Of a stretch of DNA of 61,362 nucleotides, positions 55,457 through 61,362 are shown piece after piece. This DNA is from Candidatus Dormiibacterota bacterium (GTDB lineage Bacteria; Chloroflexota; Dormibacteria; Aeolococcales; Aeolococcaceae), in assembly GCA_036495095.1 (NCBI GenBank), contig DASXNK010000014.1, positions 1 to 61,362 of the forward strand. The letters run 5' to 3'. Numbering within the stretch: position 1 is the stretch's first letter; every line of letters begins with the position of its first letter. The translations under genes were made by a program, and so were the position numbers. The notes beneath the pieces are model-generated. The model searched no databases. It was not told the DNA's origin and was given only the letters and a program-made list of their open reading frames with translations.

Positions 55457-58240
55457 TCAATCCCGTCGGCCACGGTCTCCGCGGCGCGGTTGCCCCACGC
55501 TCCCCACGACGCCGGGAGGGACGTTCCCGAGCTCGGTGCGCGAGCCGATGCCGAGCTTGGTGAAGACCTTGTGCAGGTGGTACTCGACGGTGCGCGGGCT
55601 CAGGAAGAGTCGGGCGCCGATCTCCTGGTTGCTGAGGCCCTCGTTCGCGAGGCGCGCGATCTGCATCTCCTGAGCGGTGAGGCGGCCGCCGGACCCGGCC
55701 CTCGGCTTGGGCGCGCGCTCGCCGGTGGCGAGCAGCTCGCGGGCGGCGCGGTCCGAGAAAGCCTTCGCACCCATCGGCACGAGCATCCGGTGCGCGGTCC
55801 GCAGCTGCTCGCGGGCGTCGAGCCGCCGCTGTTCGCCTCGCAGCCACTCGCCGTAGAGGAGATGGGCGCGGGCGAGGTGGAGCCTGACGCGGGTGCGGCT
55901 CAGCCGGTCGAGCGCCTCGTGGAAGAGGTCCTCGGCGTCCCGGCCCTCCGCCACGAGCGCGCGCGAGCAGGCGAGCGCTCCCAGTGCCAGCTCGGCCCCG
56001 GTGCAGTGAGCGAGCTCGGACAGCTGCTCCAGGAAGGGACCCGCGAGCTCGGGCCGGCCACATCGCGCCGCCGCCTCGATCAGCTCGGGAAGCGCCCGGC
56101 TGATGGTGCCGGGCGCACACGCGCGCTGTGCGGCGGCCAGCGCGGTGCCGTACTTCCCGAGGCCGTTGTGGAGGATCGCGGTCGAGTACTCGATGGTGGT
56201 GATCGCATACCCCTCACCACGAGCCTCCGCGTCCTCGAGCATCTCCTCGGCAATCCGGTCATAGGTCGGCTCGACGCCGCGCAGGGCGGCGAGGTAGACC
56301 TCGGCATAGGAGATGTACGGGCTCCCGGTCGCGGTCGTGATCGATCGGGCCTCCTCGATCAGCGCCTCCCCCGCATCGAGGTCGCCGGTCATCAGGGTCG
56401 CCCCGGTCATGTGGTTGAGGGCGAGCGGGAGCAGGGTCAGCGCGCCGGCCGCGCGCGCGACCTCCACCCAGCGCGTACCGAGGGTGAGCCAGGCCTCGTG
56501 GTCCCACAGCTCCCGCGCGGCGCGCACCGCGGAGTGGAGGGTCCGGAGATCGTCGCTGTGGCGACAGGCGCCGAGCGCCCGCTCCAGCGGGGGCACTGCC
56601 GCCGCGTACCCCTCGCTCCAGAGTCGCGCGAGGCCGTCGAGCACCAGGTCGCTCGCCTGCGCCGGTTCGTGCGCCGGCGGCGCGGCACGAACCGCCTCGG
56701 CCACCTCGAGGAGCACGGGTCCGCTTCCGTGGAAGGCAGCGGCGATCGCCGCCTCCAGCGCCTCGAAGTAGGTCTCGCGTGCCAGCCGGACGTCGAGCGG
56801 CTCGAGCCTGCGTGCCGCGCTGACAAGCAGGGAAGGCGCATCGCGGCCACGCCGGGTGACGAAGGCGATCCACGCTCGCATCCGCTCCAGTCGGGCGTGC
56901 TGCAGCTCGTCGAGGCGTCCCACGTCCGCCCCGTCGAGCAGCCGCGACGCAGCCCCGTGCGATCCCGCCTCGAGCTGGGAATCGGCGGCGGTGAGCAGGC
57001 GCTCGGCCCGGCGGGCGGGATCGGGGGTGAGGGCCGCGGCCCGCTCGAGGAGGGTCGCGGCCGCCACCAGGCCTCCTCGACCTCTGGCACCGGCCGCCGC
57101 ACCCTCGAGCTCGTCCGCGACCGCCTCGTCGGGGCCGGCCGCGGCATTGGCGCGGTGCCATGCCCGACGTTCGGGATCATGACCGGGGTCGATGGCGTCG
57201 GCGAGGGCCGAGTGGACGGTCCGGCGCTGGTCCGGCGACGCCGCTCCATAGACGGCGGAACGCACCAGCGGATGGCGAAAGGCCACGCGCACACCGAACT
57301 CCACCAGCCCATCGGCCACCGCCGGCGCCACGGCGTCGACGCCGATGCCGAGCCGCCCCGCCGCCCGCCACAGCAGCTGCGCCTGGCCGGTGGGCTCGAC
57401 CGCCGCCACCAGCAGCAGCAGCCGGGTCGCAACCGGCAGCTGCTCGACCCGCCGCGTGAAGGTCTGCTCGATGCGGTCGGGTACGGGCGGCAGCGCGCCC
57501 GGCAGGCCGAACCCGGCGGCCAGCTCCGCCGGCTGCAGGCCGCGGGGGAGCTCCAGCAGGGCGAGCGGGTTCCCGTGGGTCTCGGCGACGATCCGCTCGC
57601 CCACGCGGGCATCGACCCCGCCCGGGGTGACCGAGGCGAGCAGCTCGCGGGCGTCTCGGCCGGGAAGCCCCGGGACGCGCAGCTCCGGGAGGCCCTCGAA
57701 CCGCGGCGACGCGCAGGGCTCACGGATGGCGACAAGCATGGCCACGGACTCCGCATGCAGCCGGCGCGCGGCGATGGCCAGCACCTGGGCCGACGCCTGG
57801 TCGAGCCAGTGGCCGTCCTCCACGACGCACAGCAGCGGCTGCTCCTCGGCGACGTCGGCCAGGAGGCTGAGCACGGCGAGGCCGACGAGAAAGCGGTCCG
57901 GTGGTGCGCCGCGAGTCAGCCCGAAGGCGGAGCTCAGCGCGTGGCGCTGTGGCCCGGGCAGATGATCGAGCCGGTGCAGCATCTCCCCGCAGAGCCGATG
58001 GAGTCCGGCGAACGACAGTTCCGCCTCGGACTCCACGCCGGTGACACGGGCAAGGCGACAGCCGGACGCAGTCTCGACGGCATAGTCGAGGAGCGCCGTC
58101 TTGCCGATCCCCGCCTCGCCGCGGAGCACCAGCACCCCGCTCCGCCCCTCGTGGACAGCCGCGAGCAGCCGGTCGAGAGCGCCGCGCTCGCTGCGGCGGT
58201 CATACAGCCTCCTCCGGCTCGTCGGCCGTATCCCCAGCAT
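55457..58240 (-). CDS. Large ATP-binding LuxR-type regulator (LAL/MalT-like)
   Basis: 927 residues. An AAA/NACHT-like N-terminal domain has Walker A GEAGIGKT (41-48) and a Walker-B-like LLCVVEDGHWLD. A long helical TPR-like middle (about 300-840) and a C-terminal LuxR helix-turn-helix (about 860-915; RLTAQEMQIARLANEGLSNQ, SPRTVEYHLHKVFTKLGI) complete the LAL layout. These are signal-integrating activators that form ATP-dependent oligomers. TAGGAT lies 12 bp before the ATG. It may activate the secreted protease and small protein downstream. Confidence 0.9.
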   Translation of the reverse strand: MLGIRPTSRRRLYDRRSERGALDRLLAAVHEGRSGVLVLRGEAGIGKTALLDYAVETASGCRLARVTGVESEAELSFAGLHRLCGEMLHRLDHLPGPQRHALSSAFGLTRGAPPDRFLVGLAVLSLLADVAEEQPLLCVVEDGHWLDQASAQVLAIAARRLHAESVAMLVAIREPCASPRFEGLPELRVPGLPGRDARELLASVTPGGVDARVGERIVAETHGNPLALLELPRGLQPAELAAGFGLPGALPPVPDRIEQTFTRRVEQLPVATRLLLLVAAVEPTGQAQLLWRAAGRLGIGVDAVAPAVADGLVEFGVRVAFRHPLVRSAVYGAASPDQRRTVHSALADAIDPGHDPERRAWHRANAAAGPDEAVADELEGAAAGARGRGGLVAAATLLERAAALTPDPARRAERLLTAADSQLEAGSHGAASRLLDGADVGRLDELQHARLERMRAWIAFVTRRGRDAPSLLVSAARRLEPLDVRLARETYFEALEAAIAAAFHGSGPVLLEVAEAVRAAPPAHEPAQASDLVLDGLARLWSEGYAAAVPPLERALGACRHSDDLRTLHSAVRAARELWDHEAWLTLGTRWVEVARAAGALTLLPLALNHMTGATLMTGDLDAGEALIEEARSITTATGSPYISYAEVYLAALRGVEPTYDRIAEEMLEDAEARGEGYAITTIEYSTAILHNGLGKYGTALAAAQRACAPGTISRALPELIEAAARCGRPELAGPFLEQLSELAHCTGAELALGALACSRALVAEGRDAEDLFHEALDRLSRTRVRLHLARAHLLYGEWLRGEQRRLDAREQLRTAHRMLVPMGAKAFSDRAARELLATGERAPKPRAGSGGRLTAQEMQIARLANEGLSNQEIGARLFLSPRTVEYHLHKVFTKLGIGSRTELGNVPPGVVGSVGQPRRGDRGRRD

Positions 58241-58379
58241 CGGTGAGGCGGAATCCTACGGCACCAGCTGGCTGGGGCAACGACCCGGTGGGAGGTGGAG
58301 CGGGAGACGAGGCTCGATGACCCATCGTCGCGTCACCCCCACACCGGGCCCGGCCGGCGCCCGTGGCGTGATCCCGACC

Positions 58380-59705
58380 TCAGTACGGCTGCGGCCCCGC
58401 ATTGAGGATCGGCGCATACGTCGGGGGAAGGTCGAGGTCCGAGTCACAGGTGCAGTAGAACGAGCCCGGCACGCCCACCACGTTCAGCGCCAGGCAGCTG
58501 CCGGTCGCCTGGTAGTGCTGCTGCTGCAGCGAGCCAGGCACCAGTCGGGCGATCTTGGCGTTGGTCTGGAGCTCGTCCTGCATCCTGTCCTTTGCCGCCA
58601 CCTGGGTCACGTTGCCGCGCGCCTGCTCGAGCTTCCACGCCTTGAGGTACTTCTCGGCGTCCCGGTCGGTCGCGACGATTCTCACGTTGATCTCGCCGAC
58701 CGGCATCCCCTGGGCCTCGAGCCACACGAGGGTCTGCCAGATGTACTCGGCCTCCGGCTTGTAGTGTCCGCTCTCGTTGTCGATGTTCGTGATCGTGCCG
58801 TTGACGACGGTGATGGTCCCGGCGCCCGCGGCGGGGGCTCCGTACAGAGCGGTGCTGTGGTGGACCGCCTTGATCTGCCGGCCGTTGCCGAGCGCCTCCT
58901 CGAGGATCGTCCGCGGCTGACCGGTGATGTTCACCCACCCGGTCCCGAGGCTGGCCCACATCTCGTTCTGCTGGAAGGTGTACAGGCTTCCATCGTTCGG
59001 GTCGACGACGAATCCCAGCGTTCCGTTCAGCGGCTGGCCGTCCGGACCCACGAGCAAGCCGGCGTCGTTCACGGTCGCCTCGTGCACCCCCTGGTGCACG
59101 GTGGTCGGATCGGACTCGCCCTGCGCCGTCGTCCACTGGTCCCCCACAGGCTGCGCATTGCGCAGAGTGCCGGCCCGAAACGGGGTGGTCTGGGTCGCCT
59201 CGTTCTGGAACTCGGTGCCGACGGTGCGGCCGTGCATGATCCCGCTCTGCGGCATCTCCTCGCTGCCGGCCCAGGTGAGGTCGCCGCCGCCGGCGTCCTT
59301 AGCCTGGGTCCTGGGGATCTGCTGGACCATGTCCGTCACCGCCCGCTGGCGGGCCAGCTTCTCGGTGGCGGACTGGCCGACGGTCGTGTCAGACATGTGC
59401 ACGTCGGTGCCGCCGCCCGCATCCCCCCACAGAGGCTGGTTCGGGTCAACGGTGCCGGCGTCGTGCGACTGCACCCAGAAATTCGCGGGAACCTCCACGC
59501 TGACGCCCCGCGATGCGTCGTTCATGTCGTGGAGCAGGCCGGTATCGTCGACGTACCAGCCGTCCTCGAAGTTGTTGTCCGACTCGCCGCCGATCCGCAC
59601 GTAGCCGTACTGATCGATCCAGCGACCCAAGGGGTCCGGCGCGCCCCCGTCGCAGTAGAGCTTGCGATCGTCGCCGATGTAGGCTCCAGCCTCGAATTCG
59701 CCCAT
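58380..59705 (-). CDS. Effector-like protein with C-terminal SGHYKP module, function unknown
   Basis: 441 residues, no signal peptide or TM segment. The N-terminal part (1-about 100) is acidic and aromatic (YIGDDRKLYCDGGAPDPLGRW, split around position 20). The middle is Gln/Thr-rich. Residues about 278-335 contain VHHSTALYG, AGAGTITVVNGTITNIDNE and SGHYKPEAEYIWQTL, a module that I recognise from the ends of bacterial effector and polymorphic-toxin proteins. A helical tail and a Cys pair (FYCTCDSD) follow. GGAGGA precedes the ATG at 59705. It lies 139 bp upstream of the LuxR gene on the same strand. No immunity gene was recognised. Confidence 0.65.
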   Translation of the reverse strand: MGEFEAGAYIGDDRKLYCDGGAPDPLGRWIDQYGYVRIGGESDNNFEDGWYVDDTGLLHDMNDASRGVSVEVPANFWVQSHDAGTVDPNQPLWGDAGGGTDVHMSDTTVGQSATEKLARQRAVTDMVQQIPRTQAKDAGGGDLTWAGSEEMPQSGIMHGRTVGTEFQNEATQTTPFRAGTLRNAQPVGDQWTTAQGESDPTTVHQGVHEATVNDAGLLVGPDGQPLNGTLGFVVDPNDGSLYTFQQNEMWASLGTGWVNITGQPRTILEEALGNGRQIKAVHHSTALYGAPAAGAGTITVVNGTITNIDNESGHYKPEAEYIWQTLVWLEAQGMPVGEINVRIVATDRDAEKYLKAWKLEQARGNVTQVAAKDRMQDELQTNAKIARLVPGSLQQQHYQATGSCLALNVVGVPGSFYCTCDSDLDLPPTYAPILNAGPQPY

Positions 59706-59854
59706 GACCGATCCTCCGCTGCGTGGATGGGGCCCAGCGTGAGACACCGCGAGCGGAATGCCATGATTCTTCGGCCCGACCAGGGGGCACGGACCTCTGC
59801 CCCAAGGGGCATCGCTCAGCTCTGGACGCGGTTGGTCCGCCGAACTTCCGGTAG

Positions 59855-60282
59855 CTGAGGTTCCCGTTCACGCCCGCCGCCGGCGATGCTCCCGCGTCCC
59901 CGTGGCTGCGCACCTGGCTCTCCGTCCGGCGAGCGGAGGAGCACGCCGCCCGCGGCGCGGACCGCGACCTCGAGCGGGCCGTCCGGGTGCTGAGCACCGC
60001 CGAGGCACGCGACATCGAGGACGCACTCCTCGGAGTGGATGCCTCCCTCGTCTCCGTGCGATCCACGATCCTTGCCGACCTGGCGATGGCCTACGCCAGG
60101 GACGGAGAGGTGGACCACGCTGCCGCCTCCTCACCGACTCGCGCGAGCTGACCTCCGACGGCGGCCTGGTCGCCCACGTCCAGCGCATCATGAGCGTGAG
60201 GCGGCAGCTCTCTCCATGGCACGATGCCCCAGCCGTCGGGCAGCTCGACGAGCAGCTTCACCGCGTCACATGGGTTCCCTGA
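59855..60282 (+). pseudogene. Decayed C-terminal fragment of a TPR/XRE-type regulator, frameshifted
   Basis: Frame 2 from 59855 reads through typical TPR-like sequence (PWLRTWLSVRRAEEHAARG, AVRVLSTAEARDIEDAL, ILADLAMAYARDGEVDHA) without a start codon. Near 60118 the match shifts to frame 1 (RLLTDSRELTSDGGLVAHV, MSVRRQLSPWHD, VGQLDEQLHRVTW) and ends at 60282. This fits the C-terminal part of a Streptomyces-type helix-turn-helix/TPR regulator, with the N-terminal part lost and a one-base frameshift. Confidence 0.6.
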
Positions 60283-60488
60283 TGAGCACCTTCGGACCGA
60301 TGGTCGACAGCACCTGGCTGACCGCGCACCTGGCCGATCCGACACTCCGCGTCATCGATTTCCGGTGGGAGGACGGCCAGCCTGGCCGGGCCGGGTACGA
60401 GGCCGGCTCCTGGAGCGACTGGTCCACGAGGCCCGACGCGCCGGTCGCGACGGGTGAGGAAGTGCCGCATCCGGTCGCTCGCGGCTGA
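60282..60488 (+). pseudogene. Truncated rhodanese-type sulfurtransferase N-terminus
   Basis: 68 residues. The start MVDSTWLTAHLADPTLRVID, then FRWEDGQPGRAGYEAG, matches the first 45 residues of thiosulfate/3-mercaptopyruvate sulfurtransferases. The match stops there and the tail (SWSDWSTRPDAP) is unrelated, so the catalytic domain is missing. The ATG overlaps the end of the preceding fragment. Confidence 0.55.
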
Positions 60489-60975
60489 GCCGGTGCTGAC
60501 GGTCCACAGAGACGCGGACCGGTTTGCCATGCTCCGACGGGTGAGTGTCCACCTCGACGGCGCCAGGGTTGCGCGCTTGCGGCCCGGCACGTCGGCACAA
60601 CTGCCTATGCCCGAAGGCCCGCACGTGCTTCGCCTCAGCATCGACTGGTGGCGAAGCGATCCGATCACGGTGGTGCTGAGTGGTGACCACGACACCAACG
60701 TGCAGTTTGGGATGCGCTGGCCTGGCTGGCCACGGCGATTGATCGTCACCCTCTACGACCCGTCCCTCCCCCGGATCGACGACCTGATCGCAGGGCGGCT
60801 GCAGCGACAGCAGATCCTGTACGACCGGGCAAAGCGCTTTCACTTCATCATCGCCGAGCCCGTGCTCCGCGGCCGGCTGGTGTTATTCATGACCACTAAC
60901 CTCACACCCGGTTCCGAGCGCTGTGGCAGGTACTTTCGGGACAGGCTTGTGCTCTACGGCGCATCTCAGGCGTAA
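60454..60975 (+). CDS. Hypothetical protein, beta-sandwich-like (173 aa)
   Basis: The N-terminal half alternates strands (VSVHLDGARVARLRPGTSAQ, LRLSIDWWRSDPITVVLSG) like small PEGA-type or carbohydrate-binding beta domains. The second half is Arg/Leu-rich with a hydrophobic stretch (GRLVLFMTTN). The GTG start at 60454 overlaps the rhodanese fragment by 35 bp. The DNA from here to the end looks less GC-rich than the rest of the window, suggesting recent acquisition. No family recognised. Confidence 0.55.
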   Translation: MRKCRIRSLAAEPVLTVHRDADRFAMLRRVSVHLDGARVARLRPGTSAQLPMPEGPHVLRLSIDWWRSDPITVVLSGDHDTNVQFGMRWPGWPRRLIVTLYDPSLPRIDDLIAGRLQRQQILYDRAKRFHFIIAEPVLRGRLVLFMTTNLTPGSERCGRYFRDRLVLYGASQA

Positions 60976-61111
60976 GCACCATGGCGTGGTCCATGGTGGT
61001 GTCGCTTGAGCACCGACCTCTATGGCCCCGATCGCGCGCTCAGCCTCACTGAACAATCGGTCAAGGCGCGGCTACATGCAGTCGGCGCCCAGCGAGCGAC
61101 CGGAGGACTCG

Positions 61112-61362
61112 TCAGCCTTCCCTCGGACACCTGGTCGCCGGGAGTTTCTCCATTTGAGACATCTTCATGGTCAGCCCATCCTGCTGATGGTCGTACCTAA
61201 AGGTCAAGCAGCCAAGAACCCGGGCGGGGGAAGATGTGATCAGGTAGCCGACTGGAATGCCGGCGTTCGAGATGTACACCGTTGTTGAGCTGCCTGGCCT
61301 TACGCTGGTGACGTCATGAGTCTCGTTGCAGTGCACGTCGCACTGCTCGAGGAGCACTGGGC
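61112..61362 (-). CDS. Hypothetical protein, partial (runs off the window)
   Basis: The minus-strand frame is open to the window edge and ends at 61112, giving about 83 residues. It reads VRPGSSTTVYISNAGIPVGY, LITSSPARVLGCLTFRYDHQ and ends near SQMEKLPA, a pattern of short beta strands with a GCL motif that looks like a genuine conserved protein C-terminus. The GTG at 61357 may be internal. It is convergent with the 60454 gene. Function unknown. Confidence 0.5.
   Translation of the reverse strand, partial: PVLLEQCDVHCNETHDVTSVRPGSSTTVYISNAGIPVGYLITSSPARVLGCLTFRYDHQQDGLTMKMSQMEKLPATRCPREG

Noticed and set aside
55453-55472. tRNA T-arm-like GGGTTCAATCCC
   Set aside because: No acceptor stem, D arm or anticodon arm fits around it, and it overlaps the end of the LuxR gene.
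55355-58246. 963-codon plus-strand frame opposite the LuxR regulator
   Set aside because: The minus-strand product has Walker A and a LuxR helix-turn-helix; the plus frame has no recognisable domain.
60515-60535. Minus-strand GGCAAACC resembling a second GEMM riboswitch core
   Set aside because: The GACGCAAAGCC partner and GGTTACC are missing, and the site is inside a coding frame.
61006-61200. 64-codon plus-strand frame near the window end
   Set aside because: It overlaps the more protein-like minus-strand partial gene, has no ribosome binding site and shows no motif.
1-61362. CRISPR arrays, insertion sequences, tRNA and rRNA genes
   Set aside because: Scanned for direct-repeat arrays, transposase-like proteins and conserved RNA segments on both strands; none seen.

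Overview
The window is about 61 kb of very GC-rich chromosome with tightly packed genes, many ATGA/GTGA start-stop overlaps and frequent GTG starts. No rRNA, tRNA, CRISPR array, insertion sequence or phage gene was seen. The gene content suggests a high-GC Gram-positive-type (Terrabacteria) lineage: Actinomycetota, or Chloroflexota/Dormibacterota. Examples are a two-subunit 2-oxoglutarate:ferredoxin oxidoreductase, an SCO6880-type secretion protein, a MinD-like ATPase with a proline-rich N-terminus, and lipoproteins. This placement is an inference from gene families, not from a phylogenetic marker. About a dozen genes have a TANNNT box 6-9 bp before the start codon, which suggests that leaderless mRNAs are common.

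Layout. 1-2141: alpha and beta E1 subunits of a pyruvate/branched-chain 2-oxoacid dehydrogenase. 2286-3091: a c-di-GMP-I (GEMM-I) riboswitch followed by a hairpin around the ribosome binding site and a proline-rich, sortase-like secreted protein. 3103-5261: a PHP-family phosphoesterase and a two-domain cupredoxin lipoprotein. 5466-9306: two small proteins, then an OpuB-type osmolyte/quaternary-amine ABC transporter whose binding protein looks circularly permuted. 9407-12241: korA-korB. 12362-12961: a small membrane protein. 12966-20072: a compact minus-strand operon resembling a type IV secretion system (MinD-like ATPase, small TM protein, TrbL/VirB6-like, SCO6880-like, VirB4-like ATPase, lytic transglycosylase-M23 hydrolase), with a strong promoter and a structured leader. 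20201-22855: a beta-propeller-like lipoprotein and a SpaA-like/DUF4214 secreted protein, converging on a long hairpin. 23154-27176: response regulator, histidine kinase, methyltransferase and glycosyltransferase. 27187-33548: a lipid/acyl module in which a fatty acid desaturase diverges from paaX, then acyl-CoA ligase, acyltransferase, esterase and histidine phosphatase. 33613-36644: PadR regulator, sugar-dehydrogenase-like lipoprotein, FlK-like thioesterase and a kinase. 36725-41637: a secreted toroid-like protein, a lipoprotein and a GGDEF-EAL protein. 41647-49158: DUF2461, cold-shock protein, RecQ fused to a phosphoribosyltransferase, DinB-like protein, YraQ-type permease, MarR regulator and SulP transporter. 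49376-53186: an operator-controlled SRPBCC gene, then an operon of acyl-CoA dehydrogenase, nucleotidyltransferase and archaeal-type phosphoglycerate mutase. 53286-58240: a small secreted protein, a subtilase and a large LuxR regulator. 58380-61362: an effector-like protein with an SGHYKP module, decayed gene fragments and two unrecognised genes in DNA that looks less GC-rich.

Connections. The GGDEF-EAL protein (38981-41281) could make or break the c-di-GMP read by the riboswitch at 2286, so the window may hold both ends of one signalling circuit that affects the cell surface. The secretion-like operon lacks a relaxase and a coupling protein, so DNA conjugation cannot be assumed from this window. 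Calls rest on reading translations and motifs; no database search was run.
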